Of a stretch of DNA of 64,000 nt, positions 53,686-64,000 are shown piece by piece. Within the stretch, counting starts at the first letter, position 1. Each line of letters opens with the position of its first letter. A program made the position numbers and the translations under genes. The stretch is from Periplaneta americana. Lineage: Eukaryota > Arthropoda > Insecta > Blattodea > Blattidae. The stretch is from positions 176,347,988 to 176,411,987 of the forward strand of contig NC_091120.1 in assembly GCF_040183065.1 (NCBI RefSeq). The letters run 5' to 3'. The notes under the pieces are model-generated. The model was given only the letters and a program-made list of their open reading frames with translations, was not told the DNA's origin and searched no databases.

Positions 53686-55482
53686 AGTGGACAGCTTCAA
53701 ATACTTGGGGTGTAGGCCCACTATAAGCAGTAACATGAGCTGCTGTCAAGAAGTCAAAAGAAAAATAACAATGGCGAAGGAAGTTTTTAATAGAAAAAGG
53801 AGCATCTTCTGCGAATCTCTGGAGAAAGCATTGTATGAGGCAGAAACATGCACATTACTATGAATTGAAAAGAAGTGACTAGAAGCATTTGAAATGTGGA
53901 TATTGAGGAGGATGCACAGAGTAAAACACGAAGCTGTGTTGGAAAGAGTGGATGAAAAAAGAATGATGCTAAAACTGATCAGGAAGAGGAAAAGGAATTG
54001 ACTGGGTCACTGGTTGGGAAGAAACTGCCTTCTGAAGGATGCACTGGAAGGAATGGTGAATGGGAGAAGAGTTCGTGGCAGAAGATATCAGATGATAGAC
54101 GACATTAAGGGCCGTATTCATAAACGAGACTTTGGATGAAGCTTTCCCAAAGTCGACTTTCGTAGTAAAGTTTAACTTTGTTAAAAGTCCTATTCATACA
54201 CAATACTTCTGAGTCTTCAACTTTGACTTTGGTAAGTCGAGATTTGACGATCTTGTTCTAATGTTGGCAATCAAAATCACTGCCTTCTAAACGATTTAAA
54301 TTAATAGATAGTTGAAATAGAGTAGGCATTGCCACAATCAAAGCCATCTTTTGAGTCACAAATCAACGAAACAGTTGAACATCGGTACATGTTCAGCGAT
54401 TGTTAACCGTTCTTGCAGCTTTACATAATTATTCGAGAGCTCAGTGTGAAACTAACGTAAATTGACATGTTTAGGTCTTTAAACCAATCGATAATATTTG
54501 TTCTCCTACTTGGCCATAAAAAATCGTAATTCAGTTCGAACAGTCTTGTATATAAAACAATTCATAACTACAAAACATGATGGTAGAGTTCATATGAAAT
54601 AGGATTGCATGTTAAGAATTTTGTTGTGAATAAAACATCGATTGTAGTTACATTAGTTTCACATTAAGCCCTCAAATTATTTCACTGTAAAATAATTTTA
54701 TTCTAAAGATATAGAAGATAAGAAAGTGTCACCAATGACAGACTATGAAAGAGACATATCCTGCTGTCAGTTGGCATAGTTATTCCCTGCATGTCTGCAG
54801 AAACTACATGAAAATTATGTGAAATCAATATGCAGAAAACATTATTATGACGACAGCAGGATTATAAATTAACTGCATATCCAACTGCATAACCTAACCT
54901 CTATAGAATTAAATAGTCAAAATCAATATTAAACTATCAATCCTTAGCGGTACCTATAGCATAAAATCACGATGAAATAAATTGTATTATTTATTGGTGG
55001 AACAGATAATCTTTTTTGATTTTTCATCTATGAAAGTTGAAACATGACGAAGATATTTAATACTGTTTATCAAATCTGTACCTTGATTTGAATTTATAAT
55101 CTATAATAATACGCTAAGGAACATGAGAAGCTTTAATAATCTCCTAGATATCTTCAATATTCTCGGCAAATTCTACAATTTTCCAAATATCAGCCATTTT
55201 CCTTATGTCCACGAACGAAAGTCAAAGTCGAAGTCTAGATTTTCGGCGACTTCGAAGTAAAGTCACGATTGAAGTTTACTTCAAAGTGTCGACTGTGAAT
55301 AGGAAAATGGTGACTTTGTACTTTCCAAAGTCAACTTTGATCCAAAGTCTCGTCTATGAATACGACCGTAAGATATATGGATCATAATTTTGCAGAGACT
55401 AAGAGGAAGACAGAAAATGGGAAAGACTGGAGAATGCTCGGTTTGCAGTGAAAGACATATCCTTGGGAGAACCACTATGAAT
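53686..55482 (+). mobile_element. LINE 3' fragment (copy B2) inside the hAT
   Basis: It aligns base by base with 22135-22715 (ACAGCTTCAAATACTTGGGG, GAGCTGCTGTCAAGAAGTC, TGGAAGGAATGGTGAATGGG, CAGTGAAAGACATATCC), with small deletions. It is interrupted at 54109-55368. A 6-bp GGCCCA occurs at 53713-53718 that copy B1 lacks. Confidence 0.85.
54109..55368. mobile_element. Harbinger-type MITE, TAA duplication, empty site known
   Basis: GGGCCGTATTCATAAACGAG then ACTTTGGAT mirrors ATCCAAAGT-CTCGTCTATGAATACGACCG. TAA flanks both sides (54106-54108 and 55369-55371). Copy B1 reads ACATTAAGACATATGGATCA at the same place, a clean empty site with a single TAA. Internal AAAGTCGACTTT-type palindromes line both arms. 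It is non-coding. Confidence 0.9.
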
Positions 55483-55644
55483 GAATGAGTATACATAGGT
55501 ATTGGAGCATAGAAAAGTTTATTATGACCCTGGGAACGACACTTGACGGTTTGCCATTATAAATTTGGTTAGTGGTACAGCTAATGTCCTAAATTTAAAA
55601 TAGTGGTACGTCATTGAAAAGGGTTGAGAAACGCTCGGTTAGAT

Positions 55645-56700
55645 GATTATGAATTTTGCTTGAAATGGAGAGTTGCGATTTCAAAAGAGGAATTTTGATA
55701 AACAATTAAGATCATTATCTTCTGATAACACAAGCGCCACTCTGAAGTGCCAACCATTCCTGATAAGAACCATGTAATATTCGATATGATAATATACTTC
55801 AGATTAACCAGTCTGTAGACAAAGTCCGTGTGCAAGGAATCAAAGTACTTATATGACATATAATTATTTGAATCGGGAATAGTAATATGCGTTACAAGAG
55901 CGGTATGTTGAAGTTTCCATGTTCGAGGAAAAGTTTGAAAAAGCGAAACGTAGTTGAGCTTTTTTAATTTCCGAGAATTGAAAGAAAACATACCGCTCGT
56001 GTATCGTACTTTATTTTGTGCGAAGATCGTTTATTACATACCTGAAAGAGGAATTTCTAATTAGTTGCAATGAAATCTCCAACTTGGTTTCTGTTCAATG
56101 ACGGCAAATTTGCAAAACAAAAATATCTATCTTCAACATTATTGCTTTAAAATGTTTTCTGTGTTTACTATACTCCAGCAGGCCGTGATATACGTCTGTC
56201 TTTTTTTTCCCCAGTCTATAAATGCGAACTTAAAACAAACGGCTTCCTTAATGTTACATGCATCACGAATGCAGTAACTTTAGTGGAGTTGTAGAGTTTA
56301 CTTAATTTTTGCATATATTTAAAAACAATAATTAACAGTGCAATTTAGGTGAAATTGCAGTGGTAAGTTTCCAATTTATAATTATTATTATATTGAACGT
56401 CTCTAAAAATAATGTGTTAAAAGCCTAAAGCAGTAAAATCAATATGTCACTTAAGCGGTAAGAAGAGGGAAATTGTTATGTGTGTTAGGTTGGGAATACT
56501 GAATGTGGAATTTTAGACTTTCCGCGGATTGGTTTTGTGCGGAAACCAAGCAAATACGCACGATCTCGCACAAAATTACTTGCATAGTGCTGGAAGAATA
56601 TCTTTCTTGTTCCTTGAGTGAACTGAAACAAGAGACAGATGAACTGGTGCAAGAAATTATGAGGAAGAGGAAGACGAAGAAAGAAAAATGAAGTAAGTTA
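55645..56700. other. intergenic, no gene seen
   Basis: Short open frames (55647-55991 minus, 56503-56691 plus) show no recognisable family; the second ends in a lysine/glutamate run. Confidence 0.35.
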
Positions 56701-56703
56701 TGA

Positions 56704-57345
56704 TAAGAGGATCGTTCCGAAAGTAATTACTCTTATTTATTTTCATGGAAACTACAACAGATACAGAGAGCATAATGACACAGTTAAATATAGCAAGATT
56801 TCAGCTACGAGGGTCGTCCAGAAAGTAAGTTTCCCTGGGACCGTTCACAGAAAGAAAACACAATTTCATGGAAAGATTTATTGAAACAAATATAGCAATT
56901 GTTGCGCTATTTTTCAACACATTTTTATTTTGGTTATTTAACAACGCTGTATCAACTACGAGGTTTTCAGCGTCGATGGGCGTGGTGAAAGTGAGATAGT
57001 ATTTGGCGAGATGAGGCCAAGGATTTGCCATAGCTTAAGTAAAATTTCCGTGTTTTCCATAATCGTTTGTGGATTTTCTCCTAACATATTCACGTCATCC
57101 GCATAAACAAGCAGCTGTTGTAACCCGTTCAATTCCAAGCCCTGTTTGTTATACTGAACTTTCCTAATGGCATAATCTAGAGCAAAGTTAAAAAGTAAAG
57201 GTGATAGTGCATCTCCTTGCTTTAGCCCGCAGTGAATTGGAAAAGCGTCAGACGGAAAATGGTCTATACAGACTCTGCTGTAAGATTCACTAGACACATT
57301 TTAATTGATCGAACTAGTTTCCTAGGAATACCAAATTCAATAAGA
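56704..57345 (-). mobile_element. mosaic of mariner ends, SINE tail and LINE RT
   Basis: 56704-56802: a mariner-like end (GATCGTTCCGAAAGTAATTA). 56805-56947: a second mariner end (ACGAGGGTCGTCCAGAAAGT, CAGAAAGAAAACACAATTTC). 56948-57030: minus-strand SINE tail (GTTGATACAGCGTTG on the complement). 57038-57297: minus-strand reverse transcriptase with [20 protein letters not shown] and [21 protein letters not shown] is the catalytic box, and the family is that of 36111-36905. Four unrelated pieces abut without visible TSDs. Confidence 0.75.
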
Positions 57346-57983
57346 GGATTATATTAAACTACAATAACGTTAAATATAACCGATTAACAAGACTAGGCGA
57401 AATATGCGAGAGAAGGATATAAAAACCATGATTAATTTGGGATAGAATAAACAGATATAATTCAATATTAATTAAAAGTTATCCGAAAAATGTAAATTCT
57501 ACTGCGAAACCTTCAAGTTGAGATAGTTGCAGGTCATTAAACGCAGCACATTTGACGGTCAGAGTGGGCCTATCTTCGAATCTAATCACAACAAGATAGG
57601 AGCTGTGAAAATTTCCACTTACAGTATGTGGTCAAGTTCGTATTGCAAAATTGTAACAAGATAAAACTAGAAATCTTTTGTACCATCGTCCGATGTTGTC
57701 AGCGCAAAGAAAACATGGTCTATGAAGATAAGTATAAGTGTTTTACGTCAGAATTTGATGTAATCTAGGATAACAATTGTGTGAGTGTGTGTTACATAGT
57801 GACGTATTATTTCATTATTAGGTTTGTTATGCCGGATGCGATGTTTATATGATGTCTGAATAGGTAGGATTCTGTAATGCGGAGGGGAAGATATAGGCTA
57901 GTTTACACGACAACACTAGGTTACGCAACTAATTTTATAAAAGTAATTACGTAGGATTTTGTTTACATGGAGATACTTGTGTA

Positions 57984-59736
57984 GGGTAAACATTGGTAAT
58001 TTCGTGATAATTTCATGAAAACTAATTTAAAATGCAAATGTGTAAATATATCCTTATTCCGATTTTTTTTCATCTAAAAGACGATAACTTGCTGTACAAA
58101 TCTGGAGACATAAAAGATTGGATACGTTCTTGAATATGTGCCAAAAACCACTTTTACAACTTAAGCTGAAGGTTAGTTATTTCGTGATAACCTTGGTAAT
58201 TTCGTGATATTGCATTGATAATTTCGTGAGAGGTAGAAGAATTGTGGAAAAATTCATTAAAATCAAATGAAATTCTCATTTATTGTTACAAGACTTCAAA
58301 CATAGTAATTCCGTCTAATATTCATAGCAAGAAAACATAGAAATACATATCAACACATAATAAGAATGAAATTAAAGTAAAAATTGAAATTGAAAAGAGA
58401 TCTTCTATGCCCTGAAAGGGTGAACACTTTCATTACGGACTTTACTATAGCCTATATTACTAGGGTAACTCCAAAAGTAATGTATAACGTTTGTTTAAAA
58501 ATTATATTTTTAACCTACAGCTTTGCTATTTTCACAGAATGTAGATGCATCCTTAAGGAACAAAATGTCACTTTTCCACATAATCCCCGTCCCTTTCAAC
58601 TGCCTTACGTAACCTAGGACCGAGGGCCTGTAGACCAGCACGGTAAAAGTCTGGACCAACACGTCTGAGCCACTCTTTAGCACGTGCACAAGGGAGTCAT
58701 CTTCTAACCTCGTTCCGCGAAGGGATCCTTCAGTTTACCAAAGAGATGGTAATCGCACGGTGCCAGTTCAGGACTGTAAGGCGGATGTTTCAGTGTCGTC
58801 TATCCGAATTTTCTGATCTGGTCTGTGGTCTTGTGACTGACATATGGCTGTGCGTTGTCGTGCAATAGCAGAACATCCTGCTTCTCCCGATGTCGTCGAA
58901 CACGACTCAGTCGAACTTGAAGTTTCTTGAGAGTTGCAACATACCCGTCAGAATTAATGGTGGTTCCGTGTGGCATGATGTCCACAAGCAAGAGTCCTTC
59001 TGAATCGAAAAACACAGTAGCCATAACGTTTCCTGCCGAAGGTGTACTTTTGAATTTCTATTTCTTTGGTGAATTTGCATGATGCCACTCCATTGTCTGC
59101 CTCTGTCTCCATGTTCCATCTTCTGTCACAATTCTTGCAAGTCGTCTAGCACTTATCATTGACACTTAGCATGATAACAAATCAAACAGAAGCTACACTG
59201 AACCCATTGCGTCTCCGTTTTCTTTTTTGTTATCACATCTTGTCTTCAGTTTTTTAAAATTCCTATTGTAATACATTTTATACTATTTTAAAAATTGTAA
59301 CACTTAATGCTCAACAAAATTTCGCCTCAAACAGCTAAGATTTCTGTTAGTAAAGCTAAGCCTATATGGCGACTACAGATGTATCTAAAATTCCAAAAAC
59401 ATTTCCTAAAATTTCATGAAGATACAATAAATCTTTGTACCAAATATCATATGCTTACCTTTAGTAATAAGTCTGTAATGTAATTAGTAATTACAAACAT
59501 CCACAAAATTTGTATGTCTGAGAAGTCGACGCAAACTTGCTGTCTCCAAACATAAAAGCTCACTGAAGCAACTACAATAGTCACACAAAGCTTAGCTGTA
59601 TGTTTCTGGAAACTGGACAATATATGCAATCCCTTGGCGGAAATTTGGATCTCGTAACACCATTGGTTAGTTCACAAAAGAGCAAAGAAAAAGTATCACG
59701 AAATAACCACTGCCACGAAATTACCAATGTTTACTC
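57984..59736. mobile_element. pogo-like element with TA duplication
   Basis: GGGTAAACATTGGTAATTTC on the left mirrors GAAATTACCAATGTTTACTC on the right, flanked by TA (57982-57983 and 59737-59738). TAATTTCGTGATA-type motifs repeat subterminally on both sides (58007, 58195, 58217; complement at 59695). A mariner relic sits inside. No pogo transposase recognised. Confidence 0.75.
58461..59162 (-). pseudogene. mariner transposase relic nested in pogo-like element
   Basis: The left end GGGTAACTCCAAAAGTAATG follows TA. Minus-strand blocks: QWSG-IMQIHQRNRNSKVHL (other frame), ATVFFDSEGLLLVDIMPHGT, REKQDVLLLHDNAQPYVS (second catalytic Asp in HDNA), then TTLKHPPYSPELAPCDYHLF (third Asp) and GKLKDPLRGTRLEDD. 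The N-terminus and the first Asp are missing, and frames shift at least twice. The opposite inverted end was not found. Confidence 0.85.
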
Positions 59737-60287
59737 TATACTGTAGTTTCATGACAACTTTTGCATTTTTCTTCACTGCTATTCATTTAAATGCTAGAGT
59801 AGTAACGCAGATGTTACTACTGGGAAGTGGAATTCTCGTCACCGGAATTCCCGTCATTGTATCACCCAGTTACTGCAATTTTGCCACCCGGTGTTTTGGT
59901 CACTTCGACTTTTTGGTCACCCGATATTTTGGTAATCAGTACATATTTTGTTAAAAATAATAATATATTTTTACAAGTAAAATATCCTTAGGAAAACTGT
60001 ATAAAATATTATGTGATTAATGTTTCAAAATTGCCACACTGCATAAAATGTTACAGGATTTGTACTTCAAAATTGCCACCCAAATTGTGTCCGATGGTTC
60101 TGAGGTACGTAAGAACATTACCATCTTCTTTATAATCAGGGTATCGTTCTCAGATCCCACTAATCCTTCTAAGTCCTCACTTTCTTCTGGGATGTGAACT
60201 TCTTTTACTCGCTCGATATGTTCATGAATCCTTCCAGCTTCACTTCGCTGATTACGTAGTGTCACACATCATAATTAAAAATTAAAA

Positions 60288-61445
60288 ATGTTATTACCGG
60301 TATTTTAAAATCGTGACGTGATAGAAAAAACGGACTTCAGTTCTGTAATCAGCACGCTCAAATTAGGGTTGGTACACTTGTTTTTGTTCAGTAGCAAAAT
60401 CACAATAAAATAAATAAAATAGATCTAAATGTATTAAGGGGAGTGGACGATATTTTTTGGTGAAAAATGAGTAAATTAAAAAAAATGTTTGTTTAGAATA
60501 CTCTGTGATATGTGTGGAATGCATTTGTGGGTATTTGTGTCCTTAGCGGATGTTGAGACGCCATTTTTAAACTTCCTGTGCTATGGATTTTTAAATCACA
60601 CATCCCCTTTTATTGTTGTTTCCGGTAAATTAAATTAAAAAAAAATTCTTTAAAATACTCTTCGATATGTGTGGAATGCATTGCATAACACTTTGTGGAT
60701 ATTTGTGTCCTTATCGGATGCTGAGATGCCATTTTTAAACTTCCTGCTCTATGGATTCTTAAATCACACGCCACCTTTATCGTTGTTTCCGGTAACTTCA
60801 TTTTTTTGCTATGCCACCAGACAAAAATTGATATAATTTCTGAACTATTAAAGATACTTCCATGGAATTTTTGAACACACATTCTTTAGACTATTAGGAA
60901 ACTTTCCTCTGTAACAGAATTTTGTTAATTGATTTCATTTTTAAAATATGTCCGTTTGTTTGCGAAAAAGGAAATGAAAAATGTGTTATTAAATTTTTAA
61001 TTGTTTATTTTACAAACGTAAGGACTAATATCAAAATTCTGTCACCGGCAGTTTGTAGAGCATACTTTTGCAAGTACATTGCAAAAAACTGTTTGAATCT
61101 ATCTTTAAAAATGATTAAGATATATCGGTTTTAGTAAAATCCCTCATTGGGTATATATTTTTTTCAAATCTGGGTCTCCAAATATTTTTTTTTCAAAATA
61201 TTTATATTTGGTTGAGTTGCTACAGCTATGAACTCTCTACATACAAAAAAATTAATGTTTTACACTAAAAAGTTAAAAAAAAATACCATCCTCTCCCCTT
61301 AAAAATGTAAAAATTAAAAATTGAAAATGTTAATAGGCCTATTTTAACATTGTGACGTGATAGAAAAAAACGGAGCTCAGAACTGTAACCAGCACACTCG
61401 AATTAGGGTTGGTACACTTATTTTTATTCAGTAGCAAAAGCAGTG
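60288..61445. repeat. about 120-bp direct repeats bracketing a TTAA element
   Basis: TGACGTGATAGAAAAAACGG, then GCTCAAATTAGGGTTGGTAC and TTCAGTAGCAAAA at 60293-60415, recurs at 61326-61443. At the start of the repeat one copy has TACCGGTA and the other TAGGCCTA at the same position. The unit between is the 60434-61302 element. Confidence 0.7.
60434..61302. mobile_element. TTAA-flanked element with GGGGAG ends
   Basis: TTAAGGGGAGTGGACGATAT at 60434 mirrors TACCATCCTCTCCCCTTAA at 61284-61302. TTAA could be the duplicated target, as in piggyBac-like or Sola3-like elements. It holds an internal tandem duplication of about 150 bp (ATGTGTGGAATGCATT at about 60512 and 60667, with GCCATTTTTAAACTTCCTG in each). 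No transposase recognised. Confidence 0.6.
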
Positions 61446-61993
61446 TAATCCAATATAATTTCGTCTTTGAATTGAATTTAAGGAGGGGGCACTACGACCC
61501 AGCACTGTGACATTATTAGATCTATTGCTCTGACCCTCCAGCTAGGCGAATTCCCAAACTCACACCAGCTGAGTACACTAAGGTTCGCTGTGTACCCATA
61601 TTTCGAGCAGTCAACCACACTCATCTCTACATCAGGGGCCTGTTTCACAATGTTTACAAGCTTTGTAAATTGTAAACTTTGCTTGTAAATTGTAAACTTC
61701 TGTTTCACAGTCTTTGTAATGTTGAACTTTACAAAGGAAATCAAATCTTTACATATTAAATTTTGTTCACTTTACAAGTATTATGTTTCACAATGAATGG
61801 TAATTTTACAAACGTGTAAACTTTACTTGTAAAATTAGCACATTTTCTAAATAGCTCTGAGATGTGTAAAGTTTGATATTGCTACAAATTATGAATAAAT
61901 ACAATAAACAAATACTTATTACATTAATTTTTGAGTAACTGGATAATATTAAGAATTAAACTAACACATTTTTTATGTTATTAAGGAGTTCTA

Positions 61994-62239
61994 ATGACTC
62001 AGACGAAGATACTGAATTTAGGCCTAATCAAACGAAGACGTATACGTAAAATTCTTCGGTCAAGAATTAATAACACGTTCGTATCATTGTATGAATTTTA
62101 TGAAAGGTTTCGAATGAGTCCCGCGCTATACTTAAGAATACCGCGTAAGTATTTATATACGAAGACTGTATTTAATAAATACTCGCACTTAATAAAGAAG
62201 TTCCCTACACCAAAAATAAATAATTCAATAATGCAGTAG
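61994..62239 (+). pseudogene. Harbinger transposase N-terminal piece
   Basis: 81 codons with RRRIRKILRSRINN, then SLYEFYERFRMSPALYLRI. The R-F-R-M-S-P block is the usual N-terminal mark of PIF/Harbinger transposases. After it the sequence (PRKYLYTKTVFNKYSHL) no longer follows the family. Confidence 0.65.
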
Positions 62240-62319
62240 CGTCACTACTTATACGGTATTCTGAAGTCGTTTCGAGTCCCGTTTCGCTAGAATCTCTCCT
62301 ACAAGATACGGGACATCAT

Positions 62320-62680
62320 ATCCAACAGGGAAAAGTGATGCCATAACCTCAAAGCGAGAACTGTATTGTTTTGCATTGGTTGCATAGTAGCTGTCAGTTC
62401 TGTGCGTTAGCAGAAAAGCACGGAATTTCTAAGATGTCAGTGTGCAAAAGTGCCCACAGGGTAGTTGATGTTAAGAGTTAAATTCGGGGCAGGTTTTGAT
62501 CACCAAAATGTTATTTACTATAGCACGGAATTTTTATGCTGCTGCTGGGATCACTAATGTTTGTGAGGTTATGGATGCAACATTAATAAATAATACTGAT
62601 GGATCAACACAAAGATGAACCTGATTTTGTAGTTAGACATCGTAATTATTTTATCAATTGCATATTTGTACGTGGACTAA
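62320..62680 (+). pseudogene. Harbinger transposase HTH and DDE start, broken
   Basis: EKHGISKMSVCKSAHRVVDV gives the helix-turn-helix before the catalytic domain. FYAAAGITNVCEVMDATLIN holds the first catalytic Asp (family consensus D-G-T-H-I). After a frameshift near 62610, DEPDFVVRHRNYFINCI matches the following N-E-P-D-Y-x-x-R block. Several stops; inactive. Confidence 0.75.
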
Positions 62681-63162
62681 ATCTGTTATTTACTTATTTG
62701 ACTGAATTTGGTGCTAACTTTGGTCATTTAAGTAATAGACTTATTGGTATACTCGACCAATCACATCACATGAAATTCCATTGTCGCCAATATATAAAAA
62801 TCTAAATACTTTTAATTTTCTTTAACAACACTTTATATTTTCTGTTGGTGAAATATGAATCAGCAAGCTTAGAATAATCTATTTTAGTACAAAATATAAA
62901 CATATGTATCGATAGTAGTAAAAATACAGCGACTTTAGTTCTCCTCATTAGCGATTTTTGTAAACTGTCGTTGGAAATATTGTGTAACCAATAATGCGTA
63001 TTTGTAAATTTCTTTAGCTGATTTTGTAAAGTTCGTCAAACTTTACAAACTAATAAGATAACATTGTGAAACACAATTTACAAGCATTTGTAATCTTTTA
63101 CTTGTTATTTGTAAATAAAATTGTTAATTTGTAATTTGTAAGGATTGTGAAACGGGGCCCCT

Positions 63163-64000
63163 GGTCACTCCATGCGTCGTCAGTCGGCAACTCAAGGTCA
63201 TGCTCGCATCGTAGCCGTATACCCGATCGAACGAGACCACACTTAAATTAGTCATGAAGTTATAGAGTCGGAATACATTACCCAGTAGGCGTATCTCCGT
63301 TTCCGTCCTGGTGCCCCATGTGTTGGTGTGATTTTAAAGATGTATTCACATAGAAACCAATTAATCCGTTTCATGAAGAATGAGGAATTTCGACAGTAGT
63401 ACTTCGGATTTCGAACCAGATTTTCCTGGTGGCTGGGAAGTGAATTATATTTACAGCTACCGCGCACCAATTTGTCTGCAATTCAGTTTTATGCATTTCA
63501 TCTACGGAGAGGACGGACAGATGTCCTACACTACGACCAATCTGTTATGAATACGGCTCACTCTAACGGTGAAAAGAGGTAATTGAAGCCTGAGGGTTAG
63601 ATTAACAGCTAGTATATAACAAATATCTCATGTAAGTCTAACGGTCACCAGTGGCGTAGCATGAAATTTTGAGCAGGGGAAGCTAACTGAAGTTGTCTTT
63701 CATGCAATATGAGAAAACGTATTACAAAAATATAGTCTTAAAATAAATAGTAGTTAATGTCAAGTCAGCAGTCGAAGATTGGTTAGAACCTCGTAAGTAA
63801 CACCAATAAGGCATGACCTCAAATGATACGTAGTAAAATATGATTTCACGGTTTACACATATCTCTAACAAATAGACACGTATACGTATAACATTAGCTC
63901 ACTCCCTGTCATACTTAGAGAAATCACAATATTAGTATCATTACGTAAGTATGCGTCTGTCTATTGGTTGTGTCCTTCATTGACAGCAAGGGAGTCGGTC
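63163..64000. other. right edge, no gene seen
   Basis: No convincing coding exon or repeat end. CAGTGGCGTAGCATGAAATT at 63649 resembles a hAT-type terminus without a partner in the window. Confidence 0.35.

Larger units (their letters stand above)
53436..55636. mobile_element. hAT element with perfect 8-bp TSD, outer shell of nest
   Basis: The left end CAGTGGTTCTCAACCTAGTG and the right end GGGTTGAGAAACGCTC are flanked by GGTTAGAT at 53428-53435 and 55637-55644. CAGTGGTTCTCAACC is a widespread hAT/Charlie terminus. Only about 400 bp belong to the hAT itself; the rest is an inserted LINE that itself carries a Harbinger MITE. Confidence 0.88.
61635..63162 (+). mobile_element. PIF/Harbinger relic, about 1.5 kb
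   Basis: GGGGCCTGTTTCACAATG at 61635 mirrors ATTGTGAAACGGGGCCCC ending at 63161-63162. Subterminal TTTACAAG/CTTTGTAAA motifs are repeated many times in both arms. Transposase pieces at 61994-62239 and 62320-62680 identify the family. Flanks CAG and CTG differ, so the 3-bp duplication is not clean. Confidence 0.8.

Overview
The window looks like nuclear DNA of an arthropod, most likely a cockroach or other blattodean insect. This is inferred from the spliced insect-type acid lipase, the tRNA-headed SINE families, and the density and mix of DNA transposons and LINE tails. There is no prokaryotic gene organisation, CRISPR array or operon. Most open frames are fragments of transposons, antisense shadows of exons, or translations of microsatellites.

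One complete host gene is visible: an alpha/beta-hydrolase-fold acid lipase on the minus strand. It has eight coding exons between 42734 (start) and 13852 (stop), and all seven introns are GT-AG. The exons join in frame to 402 codons with a signal peptide, an N-terminal lipase-associated region, a GHSMG nucleophile elbow and the Asp and His needed for the triad. A TATA box, a TCAGT initiator and several GATA motifs sit just upstream. The introns total about 28 kb and are filled with repeats.

Layout. 1-13.8 kb (downstream of the lipase) holds a pogo-like element with a TSD-flanked SINE inside it, a composite tRNA-like repeat with a 12-bp TSD, two Tigger-like elements, LINE fragments and MITEs. 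13.85-42.73 kb is the lipase. Intron 7 holds a three-level transposon nest, a CRE-containing 101-bp satellite and a Harbinger relic. Intron 5 holds a 91-bp AT-rich satellite. Intron 4 holds a long inverted repeat with tRNA-like boxes and a split SINE. Intron 3 holds a MITE and a LINE interrupted by a tyrosine-recombinase-bearing repeat. Introns 2 and 1 hold LINE pieces, SINEs and a 5'-inverted Penelope fragment. 42.8-64 kb is intergenic: MITEs, a mariner with a verifiable empty site, an 84-bp higher-order satellite, a second three-level nest (hAT > LINE > Harbinger), a pogo-like element with a mariner relic inside, and a Harbinger relic.

The most unusual signal is the palindrome TAGGCCTA, counted by eye 14 times against roughly one expected at this base composition. 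In two places paralogous repeat copies show a 6-bp insertion at a TA (GGCCTA, or its one-change variant GGCCCA), as if GGCC had been inserted with TA duplication.
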